A stretch of 64,000 nt of DNA from Microbacterium psychrotolerans (lineage in GTDB: Bacteria > Actinomycetota > Actinomycetes > Actinomycetales > Microbacteriaceae), in the NCBI RefSeq assembly GCF_031085295.1, contig NZ_JAVFWO010000006.1, positions 62,001 through 126,000 of the forward strand, read 5' to 3'. Positions within the stretch are counted from its first letter, which is position 1. Each line of letters starts with the position of its first letter. Below, piece after piece: positions 34,534 through 42,345 of this stretch. The notes below the pieces were generated by a model. That model saw only the letters and a program-made list of their open reading frames with translations. It was not told the DNA's origin and did no database searches. Position numbers and translations under genes: made by a program.

Positions 34534-35759
34534 AGGAACGCCTTCCCCTCGCCGCGGTACGTCGGCAGCTCCCCGACGCGCTGGTCGCCGTCGACCAGGT
34601 GGTACGCGGCGACGCGCTCGGCGAGCTCTCCGCTCTTGGAGTGGCGGAACCAGACGCGGTCGCCGATCCGCAGCTCGCGTGCGGCGTCTCCACGCAACGG
34701 CGTCTGCACCTCGCCGGCGCCCTCGCGGGGCGCCATGCGCAGGTCCGCCGGCCACACGGCACGCGGCTGGCGCGACTCGAGAGCGGGCCCCGACGCGATC
34801 CATCCTCCGCCGAGCACCGTGGCCACATCGGAGGCGGGCTTGCGCACGACCTCCAGCCCGAAGGCCGCCGCCGGCGCCGGGTCGAAGGCGCGGTAGCCGT
34901 CGAACAGGTGGCCGGCGAGCAGTCCGCTCCCGGCGGTGACCTCGGTCACGGACTGATCGGATGCCGTCAGCTCGAGCGACCCCGTCCCTCCGCCGTTGAC
35001 GAACTCGAGGGGTGCGATGTCGCGCAGAGCGGCGACGATGGCGGCGCGGCGGTCGAGCAGCTCAGCGGCCGAGCGGCGCTGCATCCATCGGATGACGGCA
35101 TCCCCCGACCCCGTCGCGTCGCCCTGACCGGCGATCTGGGCCTCGTACATCATCAGGCCGACGAGCCGGAAGCCCGGGCGCGCGGCGATCGAACGCGCCA
35201 GCGCAGCCACCTCAGCCGCCTCGTGCACGGGCGAGCGCAGCACGCCGATGTGACCGAGCGCGGGCGCACGCCATGAGGCGTCGGCGTCGATGGCGACCCG
35301 GATCTCGGGCCGCGCGCCGGGCGCGGCGATGGCGTCGACCAGGTCGAGCTGAGCGAGGTCGTCGACCATCAGGGTGACGCGTGCGGCGGCGGTCTCGTCC
35401 GCGGCGAGGGCCGCGATCGCCGCGCGGTCGACCGTCGGGTATCCGAGGACGATGTCGTCCATGGTCTCAGCGAGCCACAGCGCCTCGGGCAGCGTGAAGG
35501 CGAGTACCCCCGCGTAGCCCGGCAGAGCCAGCACGGCGTCGAGCACCTCGCGCACCCGCACCGACTTGCTGGCCACGCGGATGGGGACGCCCCCTGCCCG
35601 CACGACCAGATCGAGGGCGTTGTAGCGCAGGGCCTCGGCATGAATGGCGGCGACGGGGCCGCTGACCTCGGCGAGGGCATGGCTCATGGCACCCCAGTAG
35701 GACGCGGGGTCGGCCCAGGGCTTCGTCGCCGTGCGTGTGGACAGCAGATCGAGACTCAT
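34530..35759 (-). CDS. Amino acid deaminase/aldolase-like PLP enzyme (alanine racemase N-terminal fold)
   Basis: A 409-residue fold type III PLP enzyme. The N-terminal TIM barrel holds VRAGGVPIRVASKSVRVREVLD, where the Lys of VASKS is the probable PLP Lys; VNGGGTGSLELTA near 250-262 binds the cofactor phosphate. The C-terminal beta domain (GDRVWFRHSKSGELAE) matches D-serine dehydratase-like and D-threonine aldolase-like proteins. Substrate probably a D-amino acid or beta-hydroxy amino acid, not determined. It is coupled by a four-base overlap to the FAD lactone-oxidase-like gene. Confidence 0.88.
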   Translation of the reverse strand: MSLDLLSTRTATKPWADPASYWGAMSHALAEVSGPVAAIHAEALRYNALDLVVRAGGVPIRVASKSVRVREVLDAVLALPGYAGVLAFTLPEALWLAETMDDIVLGYPTVDRAAIAALAADETAAARVTLMVDDLAQLDLVDAIAAPGARPEIRVAIDADASWRAPALGHIGVLRSPVHEAAEVAALARSIAARPGFRLVGLMMYEAQIAGQGDATGSGDAVIRWMQRRSAAELLDRRAAIVAALRDIAPLEFVNGGGTGSLELTASDQSVTEVTAGSGLLAGHLFDGYRAFDPAPAAAFGLEVVRKPASDVATVLGGGWIASGPALESRQPRAVWPADLRMAPREGAGEVQTPLRGDAARELRIGDRVWFRHSKSGELAERVAAYHLVDGDQRVGELPTYRGEGKAFL

Positions 35760-35868
35760 ACGGCTCGCTTCGGGTGCGTGCGCATCGCACCAGCCTAAGG
35801 CGCCGCGGATGCCTGCAATGACCGGATCGCCTCAGCGTTCGCGGGCGCGCGACAACCGACGGATGAGG

Positions 35869-36048
35869 TCAGTCCTTCGCCCTCTCGGCGCGCTCCTGTT
35901 CGACCTCATCCTCGGCGCCGTACACCGCGATCGGCGGGGCGCCGAGCAGCAGCGCGGTCAGCTTCCACCACCAGCCGCTCTTCGGCTCGTTCTGCACGCG
36001 CGCGCTCTGAGTGCCCGCGCTCAGGCCGTCCGTGCTGTTCTCGCCCAT
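35869..36048 (-). CDS. 59-residue hypothetical protein
   Basis: A small open frame of 59 codons with a GGAGG site nine bases before its ATG. The translation begins MGENSTDGLSAGTQSARVQN, has a short semi-hydrophobic centre (SGWWWKLTALLLGAPPIAVYG) and an acidic/basic end (EDEVEQERAERAKD). The triple Trp and central helix suggest a membrane-interface peptide. Codon use is GC3-rich like its neighbours. It lies between the PLP-enzyme gene and a tRNA. No family recognised. Confidence 0.7.
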   Translation of the reverse strand: MGENSTDGLSAGTQSARVQNEPKSGWWWKLTALLLGAPPIAVYGAEDEVEQERAERAKD

Positions 36049-36118
36049 GTCGGGGACCCTCCGCCGCTTTTGCCCAGGCTAACGCGTCTTCTCGGACGGC
36101 GCGAGGGCATGCAGCCGG

Positions 36119-36191
36119 TGCCCCCGGTGGGATTCGAACCCACACTCGAGCGATTTTAAGTCGCCTGCCTCTGCCGTTGGGCTACGGGGGC
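36119..36191 (-). tRNA. tRNA with anticodon UAA (decodes UUA, Leu), short variable loop
   Basis: A full cloverleaf of 73 bases. The acceptor stem GCCCCCG pairs with CGGGGGC, the anticodon stem is GGCGA/TCGCT with one G-T pair, the loop is CTTAAAA, so the anticodon is TAA (36158-36156), and the T stem is GTGGG/CCCAC around TTCGAAT. The discriminator base is A; CCA is not encoded in full (ACCG). The variable loop is only five bases (CGAGT), whereas bacterial tRNA-Leu normally has a long variable arm. By anticodon it is tRNA-Leu. Confidence 0.88.
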
Positions 36192-36213
36192 CCGCCACGT
36201 TCCGCGGGAATGC

Positions 36214-36255
36214 GAATGCCGCAGGCTCATCTTCTCAGACGAGCCTGCGGCATTC
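36214..36255 (-). terminator. 15-bp perfect hairpin terminator downstream of ndh
   Basis: Arms 36214-36228 and 36241-36255 are perfect inverted repeats of 15 bp with a 12-base loop. It begins eight bases past the ndh stop codon and precedes the tRNA gene on the same strand. No T-tract. Confidence 0.75.
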
Positions 36256-36262
36256 TGCGGAC

Positions 36263-37711
36263 CTACTTCGCGGCGACCTTCTCGGCGTCGGCGGCCTTCG
36301 CGGCGGGCTTGCGCGCGGGGGCCTTCTTGGCCGGCGCAACCGCAGCGGGGGCCTCGACCGGCGCCTCGACGGGCTGCGGCGGGCGCGGGCGCGCTGCGAA
36401 CTCTTCGAAGACGTAACGCGGGTTCTGCACCGTCGACAGGTTCACCATGTCGCGGCCGAGCCAGAAGTTGTTCCACCAGCCCCACAGCACGCGCCACTTG
36501 CGCTCCCACGACGGCATCGCCAGGCCGTGGTAACCGCGGTGCGCGAGCCACGCGATGGGTCCCTTGAGTGCGAGCTTGCCGGACTGGAACACGCCGACCC
36601 AGAGGCCGAGGCCCGCGACGGCACCGAGGTTCTTGTGGTAGTACTCGCGCGGCAGCTCGCCGCGGAGCACGCCCACGAGGTTCTTTGCGAGGAGCTTCGC
36701 CTGGCGCACCGCGTGCTGGGCGTTGGGGACGCAGTAACCGCCCACGCCGCCGCCGGTGAGGTCGGGCACAGCCGACACGTCGCCGGCTGCCCAGGCGCCC
36801 TCGACGATCTCGTCCTCGCTGCCCACGCGCAGGTCGGCGCGGGTGCGGATGCGACCGCGCTCCTCGACGGGGAGGTCACCGCCGCGCACCACCGTGGGGT
36901 TCGCCATGACGCCGGCGGTCCAGATGATGAGGTCGCTGGGGATGGTCTCGCCCGTGGAGAGCTCGATGTTGCCGCCCACGGCGCCGGTAACCTGCGTGTC
37001 GAGGTGCACCGATGCGCCGCGCTGGGCGAGGTTCTTGAGCACCCACTCGCTCGTCTTCAGCGAGACCTCGGGCATGATGCGGCTCATGGCCTCGATGAGG
37101 TGGAAGTGCGTGTCGTCGAAGGTGATCTGCGGGTAGCTCTTGACCAGCGACGAGGCGAGCGAGCGCAGCTCGGCGAACACCTCGATGCCGGCGAACCCGC
37201 CACCGACCACCACGACGGTCAGGAGACGGTCGCGGTCGGGACCGGGGGGAAGCGTCGAGGCCTTGTCGAAGTTCGACATCAGCCGGTCGCGGATCGCGAC
37301 GGCCTCTTCGATCGTCTTCAGGCCGATCGCGTTGTCGGCGATCCCCGGGATGGGGAAGGTGCGCGAGACGGCGCCGGCCGTGACGACGATCTGGTCGTAC
37401 GCGAACTCGTACGGCTCTCCGGCGATCGGCGTGATCGTGGCGACCTTGCCGGCATGGTTGATGCCGGTCACCTTGGCGGCCACGACGTTGGTGCGCTTGA
37501 GGTGGCGGCGCAGGGCCACGACGGAGTGGCGCGCCTCGATCGAGCCGGCCGCGACCTCGGGGAGGAACGGCTGGTAGGTCATGTAGGGCAGCGGATCGAC
37601 GATCGTCACTTCCGCCTCGCCCTTGCGCAGATGCTTCTCGAGCTTCCAGGCCGTGTAGAAGCCTGCGTATCCGCCACCGACGATGAGGATCTTGGGCACG
37701 GTGTTGGTCAC
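36263..37711 (-). CDS. ndh: Type II NADH dehydrogenase (NDH-2)
   Basis: A 482-residue non-proton-pumping NADH:quinone oxidoreductase. Two dinucleotide folds are clear: VGGGYAGFYTAWKL (11-24) for FAD and VVVVGGGFAGIEV (about 166-178) for NADH; the GAWAAGDVSAVPD motif contacts FAD. The C-terminal amphipathic region (LWGWWNNFWLGRD) anchors it to the membrane, as in mycobacterial Ndh. A Lys/Ala/Pro-rich tail of about 35 residues ends the protein. The GTG at 37711 has a GGAGGAG site. It lies 22 bases past the subtilase stop, so it may be the last gene of the eno operon. Confidence 0.95.
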   Translation of the reverse strand: MTNTVPKILIVGGGYAGFYTAWKLEKHLRKGEAEVTIVDPLPYMTYQPFLPEVAAGSIEARHSVVALRRHLKRTNVVAAKVTGINHAGKVATITPIAGEPYEFAYDQIVVTAGAVSRTFPIPGIADNAIGLKTIEEAVAIRDRLMSNFDKASTLPPGPDRDRLLTVVVVGGGFAGIEVFAELRSLASSLVKSYPQITFDDTHFHLIEAMSRIMPEVSLKTSEWVLKNLAQRGASVHLDTQVTGAVGGNIELSTGETIPSDLIIWTAGVMANPTVVRGGDLPVEERGRIRTRADLRVGSEDEIVEGAWAAGDVSAVPDLTGGGVGGYCVPNAQHAVRQAKLLAKNLVGVLRGELPREYYHKNLGAVAGLGLWVGVFQSGKLALKGPIAWLAHRGYHGLAMPSWERKWRVLWGWWNNFWLGRDMVNLSTVQNPRYVFEEFAARPRPPQPVEAPVEAPAAVAPAKKAPARKPAAKAADAEKVAAK

Positions 37712-37733
37712 GGTTTGGAGTACTCCTCCTGTG

Positions 37734-39011
37734 TCAGCGGCTCGGCGCGCGGGACGCCAATCGGATGCGTCGGACAGCAGCGGTGACGCCGAGCGCCACC
37801 AGTATAGCCGTCGCTGTGACCAGGAGGAGCGGAAGGGTGCCGTAGACGACGGTGTCCCGGTCCGGAAGCAGCGGGGAGGAAACCCGCGTCGCGGCGTCGG
37901 CGTCGGGCAGCGCGGGGACCTCGGCGCTCGGCGCCGGCTCCTCCGGCATGGGCGCGACGGGCGCCCGGCGATACAGCCGCACCCAGTCCTCGAGACTGCC
38001 CATCGGGTTGGCGGTCACCGTCGGCAGACTCGCCGTCACGGCGGCCGCGGCATCCACCAGCCCATAGCCGTACAGCACGTCGGGCACGGCGGTCGCACCC
38101 GCTGCGGGGCGAGCGGTCTTGACGATCCGGTTGATGACGTTGGCGGCGTCGAGATCGGGGTGCGCGGCGCGCACCAGTGCTGCGATGCCGGCGACGATCG
38201 GGGCGGCGCCGCTCGTGCCGTCCCACGAGACAAGCGTCGAGTCGGCAGACACGCCGACGAGCTCCTCGCTGGGCGCGGTGACGCCGATGGTGATGCCCTG
38301 CGTGGACGCGTCCACACTCGCCTTCCCGGAGCGGTCCACACCGCCCACGGTGAGGACGCCGGGAATGGTCGCCGGCGCGCCGACGCGGGTGGTGCCGCTT
38401 CCCCGGTTGCCGGCGGCGACCACGATGACCACGTCGTGGTCGAACGCGTAGAGGAAGGCGTCGTCCCAGCTCTCGGGCCAGTCCGGCACGTTCGTGGTGA
38501 GCGACATGTTGATGACGTCGGCGCCGTTGTCGACAGACCAGCGGATGGCGTCGGCGATCTGGTCGGCGAAGGGCCGCTGCGCGGACGAGCCGAAGGCGAC
38601 CGATACCGACAGCAGCTGCGCCTCGGGCGCGACGCCGATCATGCCGGTGGCGGGGCCGGTGCCCCGGCCGGCCGCGAGCGACGCGACCCAGCTGCCGTGA
38701 TCGGCGTCGACCGCACCCACGGGCGTGCGCCCGTCGGAGGAGCCGACGCCGGAGACATCCGTGCCCCCGGCGACCGCGCCGTCGAACTCGACCGGTCCCC
38801 GGCCGATCCCGGTGTCGATGACCGCGATCTTCACGCCGGCGCCCCGCGTGGTCTCCCACGCCTTCTCGACGCCGTAGTCGTCCAGCCAGTACTCGGCGCC
38901 GCGCACCGGGTCTTCCGCGGCGGGCGCCGCTTGGGCTGCCACGGGGCCTGCCACGATCAGCGTCGCGGCGACGGCCGCCGAGGCGACGGCGGCGAGGGCG
39001 CGGCGGATCAT
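37734..39011 (-). CDS. S8 family serine peptidase, mycosin-like, membrane anchored
   Basis: A 425-residue subtilase. A signal peptide covers about 1-29 (cleavage after AAQA-like site). The triad is Asp66 (AVIDTGIG), His105 (DADHGSWVA) and Ser267 (GTSGAAP), with oxyanion Asn202 (AAGNRG). A Pro-rich linker and one membrane span at about 393-415 follow, giving an outward-facing catalytic domain. This layout matches mycosins of type VII secretion, but no esx, ecc or WXG100 gene is in the window. The ATG overlaps the DUF501 stop by four bases (39008-39011). Confidence 0.9.
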   Translation of the reverse strand: MIRRALAAVASAAVAATLIVAGPVAAQAAPAAEDPVRGAEYWLDDYGVEKAWETTRGAGVKIAVIDTGIGRGPVEFDGAVAGGTDVSGVGSSDGRTPVGAVDADHGSWVASLAAGRGTGPATGMIGVAPEAQLLSVSVAFGSSAQRPFADQIADAIRWSVDNGADVINMSLTTNVPDWPESWDDAFLYAFDHDVVIVVAAGNRGSGTTRVGAPATIPGVLTVGGVDRSGKASVDASTQGITIGVTAPSEELVGVSADSTLVSWDGTSGAAPIVAGIAALVRAAHPDLDAANVINRIVKTARPAAGATAVPDVLYGYGLVDAAAAVTASLPTVTANPMGSLEDWVRLYRRAPVAPMPEEPAPSAEVPALPDADAATRVSSPLLPDRDTVVYGTLPLLLVTATAILVALGVTAAVRRIRLASRAPSR

Positions 39012-39526
39012 CCGCCCGATCCCGGCTGCGCGCACACGCAGCGCTCGGGCGACCACGACGAGAGCGCGAGCGCGCGGTCGCCGATCGGATTGACCCCGGG
39101 ACCGGCGGCGAGGGCGTGCCCCGCGAGCGCGTGGAGGCACTTGACGCGCGTCGGCATGCCCCCGGCCGAGATGCCGGCGATCTCCTCGACCTCGCCGAAC
39201 GCGGAGCGGTCGCGCAGATACGCCTCGTGCGCGAGCCGGTACGCCGCGGCAACCTCCTCGTCGTCGGCCAGCACGTCGGAGAGCTCTCGCATGACGTGGT
39301 CGGCCTCGAGAACCGACATCGCGGCGGTCGCAGCCGGGTGCGTCAGGTAGTAGAACGTGGGGAACGGCGAGCCGTCGGGAAGCCGCGGCGACGTGGCCAC
39401 GACGGTGGGGTTGCCGCATACGCAGCGTGCGGCGATCCCGACGACTCCGCGAGCCGGGCGACCGAGCTGTTCGCGAAGCACGGCCAGGTCGGCGTCGCTG
39501 ACAGGGGGGTACGGCGGGGTCGTCAC
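39008..39526 (-). CDS. DUF501 protein
   Basis: A 172-residue protein matching DUF501. It opens DLAVLREQLGRPARGVVGIAARCVCGNP and contains FPTFYYLTHPAA and GISAGGMPTRVKCLHALAGHALA, with conserved Cys and His residues (CVCG, KCLH, CVCA) that could bind a metal. Family function is unknown; it follows eno-ftsB across actinobacteria. The GTG at 39526 has an AAGGAG site seven bases upstream. The stop overlaps the subtilase start. Confidence 0.92.
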   Translation of the reverse strand: MTTPPYPPVSDADLAVLREQLGRPARGVVGIAARCVCGNPTVVATSPRLPDGSPFPTFYYLTHPAATAAMSVLEADHVMRELSDVLADDEEVAAAYRLAHEAYLRDRSAFGEVEEIAGISAGGMPTRVKCLHALAGHALAAGPGVNPIGDRALALSSWSPERCVCAQPGSGG

Positions 39527-39619
39527 AGAGCAGCTCCTTGGTCGGGCCCAGGGTACCGGCGCCACCTGGGACGGTGCTGGACCGCGACGCCGCCGCGGTC
39601 TCGTCGCCGTCGCGGGCGG

Positions 39620-40171
39620 TCAGGGCGTCGGCGTGGACGAGGGGTCGGGGTCGGGCACGCCGACGGTGACCGGCGCGACGGTCTGGGCGAGTCCCGCCGC
39701 CGTCACCGAGCGCACGAGCTTCGACATCCAGTCCGCGTCGGCGGCCTCGAGCTCGTCGCTCACCGGCTCCTGCTCCTGGGGCGCGAGCTCGGGGGGCAGG
39801 TCGTCGTCGACGAGGTACACGACCTCGCCGGGCTTGACGTAGTACAGCCGCTCGCGCGCCTGCGTGGTGATGTAGGCGGGGTCCTGCCAGCGCTCGCGCT
39901 GGGACTCGAGGTCGGCCACCTCGTCACGACTGAGCTGCACGGCCGCCTCGAGCGCGGCGACCTGCTGACGCTGGTCGACGTAGGTGCCGATGGTGGGAAC
40001 GAGCACGAAGGCGGCGAGCACGACCAGGCCCATCATGATCACCATGAAGCCCGAGAGGCGGATGCCGCCGAGCCAGCCCCGCACGTCGACGGGGCGCCGC
40101 GCGCTCACCGGCCGACGACGAGGTGCCGTCGCACCGGGGGGACGGGAAGGGGGAGCCGTCGTCTTGGCCAC
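39620..40171 (-). CDS. Septum formation initiator FtsB/DivIC-like protein
   Basis: A 183-residue bitopic protein. A basic, Pro-rich cytoplasmic N terminus of about 38 residues is followed by a membrane span (about 40-60), a short coiled coil (YVDQRQQVAALEAAVQLSRDEVADLESQRERW), and the DPAYITTQARERLYYVKPGE motif of the family. It should join the FtsL/FtsQ divisome complex. The last 50 residues are acidic and Pro-rich. The start is GTG. It lies 36 bases downstream of eno, the standard actinobacterial order. Confidence 0.92.
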   Translation of the reverse strand: MAKTTAPPSRPPGATAPRRRPVSARRPVDVRGWLGGIRLSGFMVIMMGLVVLAAFVLVPTIGTYVDQRQQVAALEAAVQLSRDEVADLESQRERWQDPAYITTQARERLYYVKPGEVVYLVDDDLPPELAPQEQEPVSDELEAADADWMSKLVRSVTAAGLAQTVAPVTVGVPDPDPSSTPTP

Positions 40172-40207
40172 GGCTCCCCCTCTCGTCGACGTCAGGCTGT
40201 CAGCGCA

Positions 40208-41488
40208 TCAGCCCTTGAACCGAGGGAACGCTCCGCGGCCCGCGAACACCGCGGCCTCACCGAGCTCCTCTTCGATGCGCAGAAGCTGATTGTATTTCGC
40301 GACGCGCTCGCTGCGAGCGGGCGCGCCGGTCTTGATCTGACCCGCGTTGACGGCGACCGCGAGGTCGGCGATCGTGGTGTCCTCGGTCTCGCCCGAGCGG
40401 TGCGAGAGCATCGAACGGTAGCCGTTCTGGGTGGCCAGCGCGATGGCGTCGAGCGTCTCGGACAGGGTGCCGATCTGGTTGACCTTGACCAGCAGAGCGT
40501 TGGCGACGCCGAGGTCGATGCCCTTCTGCAGGCGCGTCGGGTTGGTGACGAACAGGTCGTCGCCCACGAGCTGTACCCTCGAGCCGATCTTGTCGGTGAG
40601 GGCCTTCCACGCATCCCAGTCGTCCTCGGCGAGGGCGTCCTCGATCGTGACGATCGGGTAGTTCTCGACGAGGTCGGCGAAGTAATCGGTCAGCTTCTCG
40701 GCCGACCACGGCTGGCCCTCGACGGTGTAGACGCCGTCCTTGAAGAACTCCGTCGCCGCGACATCGAGGCCGACGGCGATGTCGGTGCCGGGGGTGAAGC
40801 CGGCCTTCTCGATCGCCTGGATCAGGAAGTCCAGACCCTCGCGGTTGCTCGGCAGGTCGGGTGCGAAGCCGCCCTCATCGCCGAGGCCGGTAGCGAAGCC
40901 GGCAGCCTTCAGCTCGCCCTTGAGGACGTGGTAGACCTCGGTGCCCCAGCGGAGCGACTCTGCGTACGTGTCGGCGCCGATCGGGGCGAGGAAGAACTCC
41001 TGGAAGTCGATGCCGTTGTCGGCGTGCTCGCCGCCGTTGATGACGTTGAACAGCGGCACGGGCAGGACGTGCGCGTTGGGTCCGCCGAGGTAGCGGAACA
41101 GCGGAAGGTCGGCCGAGTCGGCGGCGGCCTTGGCGACGGCGAGCGAGATGCCCAGGATCGCGTTGGCGCCGGTGCGCGACTTGTTCTCGGTGCCGTCGGT
41201 GGCGATGAGGATCTCGTCGATGACGCGCTGCTCGCTCGCCTCGACGCCTTCGATCGCCGGGCCGAGCTCGTCGATGACGGCGGCGACGGCCTTCAGAACG
41301 CCCTTGCCGCTGTAACGGCTCTTGTCGCCGTCACGCAGCTCGTACGCCTCGAAGGCTCCGGTCGACGCGCCTGACGGCACGGCCGCGCGCTGGACGATGC
41401 CGTCGTCCAGCAGCACCTCCACCTCGACGGTCGGGTTTCCACGCGAGTCGAGGATCTCGCGGGCGCCTACAGCCTCGATCTGTGCCAC
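40208..41488 (-). CDS. eno: Enolase
   Basis: A 426-residue enolase converting 2-phosphoglycerate to phosphoenolpyruvate. Signatures include GAREILDSRGNPTVEVEV, PSGASTG, INGGEHADN, LLVKVNQIGTLSET (catalytic Lys) and SHRSGETEDTTIADLAVA. Full length. The GTG at 41488 has an AAGGAG site eight bases upstream. It leads a same-strand run with ftsB, DUF501, the subtilase and ndh. Its product PEP is the substrate of the ppc enzyme encoded 11 kb to the right. Confidence 0.98.
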   Translation of the reverse strand: MAQIEAVGAREILDSRGNPTVEVEVLLDDGIVQRAAVPSGASTGAFEAYELRDGDKSRYSGKGVLKAVAAVIDELGPAIEGVEASEQRVIDEILIATDGTENKSRTGANAILGISLAVAKAAADSADLPLFRYLGGPNAHVLPVPLFNVINGGEHADNGIDFQEFFLAPIGADTYAESLRWGTEVYHVLKGELKAAGFATGLGDEGGFAPDLPSNREGLDFLIQAIEKAGFTPGTDIAVGLDVAATEFFKDGVYTVEGQPWSAEKLTDYFADLVENYPIVTIEDALAEDDWDAWKALTDKIGSRVQLVGDDLFVTNPTRLQKGIDLGVANALLVKVNQIGTLSETLDAIALATQNGYRSMLSHRSGETEDTTIADLAVAVNAGQIKTGAPARSERVAKYNQLLRIEEELGEAAVFAGRGAFPRFKG

Positions 41489-41541
41489 AGGGGTTCTCCT
41501 TGCTTAGGGTGATTCGCTGGAGCGTCGTCGGTCCGCCCCTC

Positions 41542-41570
41542 AGCCTACTGACCCGCCGCCGCGTTGTGAC
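41542..41570 (-). promoter_or_regulatory. Candidate eno promoter GTCACA-N17-TAGGCT
   Basis: On the minus strand TAGGCT (41547-41542) lies 17 bases after GTCACA, which matches four of six -35 positions. This would give a leader of about 47 bases containing the ribosome site. Confidence 0.35.
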
Positions 41571-41627
41571 GACGGTCACGGCGTCCCCTGGCGCGTGGGT
41601 CGGCCACGGCGTCGGTCACCCCCGCGG

Positions 41628-42314
41628 TCAGACGACCAGCGCGATCGCGATGCCGTCGTAGCCCTTCGCGTCGAGCGTCTGGATGGCCGTCGCGTCGAAG
41701 CGGGGGTCGCGGCCGAGCATCTCGAGACCGCGCTGCACGCCGATGATCTGCGGATTCTCGGTCGCTGGATTGGCGACCTCGCCGCCGCGCACGGTGTTGT
41801 CGACCATCACGACGGTGCCCGGCCGCCCGAGCCGCGCCGCCCAGTCGAGGTAGATCGTGTTGGATTCCTTGTCGGCGTCGATGAACACCAGGTCGAACGG
41901 CTCGTCTCCTTCAAGGGTGGGCAGGACATCGGCGCCTCGGCCGAGTCTGATCTCGACCTTCTCGCCCACCCCGGCGCGGTCGAGGTTCGCGCGCGCCAGC
42001 TCCGCGTTGCGGGGCTCCGCCTCGATCGTCACGACGCGCCCGTCGCCGGGGATGCCGCGGGCCAGCCAGATCGTCGAGTACGCGGCGAGCGTGCCCACCT
42101 CGAGCACCCGACGTGCTCCCGAGATCCGCGCCATGAGGTGCAGCAGCTTGCCGTTGACGGGTGCGACCTCGATCGCCGGGAGTCCGGCGTCCTGCTGATC
42201 CGCGACCGCACGCTCGAGGTCGGGATCGTGGCCGACGAGCAGCTCCGTCAGATACGCGTCGACGCGGGACCACTTCTCGGGGGTGGGCCAGGTGTCGGGT
42301 GTGGGTTCGACCAT
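41628..42314 (-). CDS. O-methyltransferase family 3 (CCoAMT-like)
   Basis: A 228-residue SAM enzyme of the caffeoyl-CoA O-methyltransferase family. Motifs: GKLLHLMARISGARRVLEVG, then TLAAYSTIWLARG, IEAEPRNAELARANLDRAG and FDLVFIDADKESNTIYLDWA, the last bearing the metal-binding Asp and Asn. VDNTVRGGEVANP supplies the further metal contact. Substrate unknown. I chose the ATG at 42314; a TTG at 42326 is also in frame. It stands alone between eno and a DUF1648 gene on the same strand. Confidence 0.92.
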   Translation of the reverse strand: MVEPTPDTWPTPEKWSRVDAYLTELLVGHDPDLERAVADQQDAGLPAIEVAPVNGKLLHLMARISGARRVLEVGTLAAYSTIWLARGIPGDGRVVTIEAEPRNAELARANLDRAGVGEKVEIRLGRGADVLPTLEGDEPFDLVFIDADKESNTIYLDWAARLGRPGTVVMVDNTVRGGEVANPATENPQIIGVQRGLEMLGRDPRFDATAIQTLDAKGYDGIAIALVV

Positions 42315-42345
42315 GCGCTCAGCCAATCCGGCCGCGGACCGGGCG

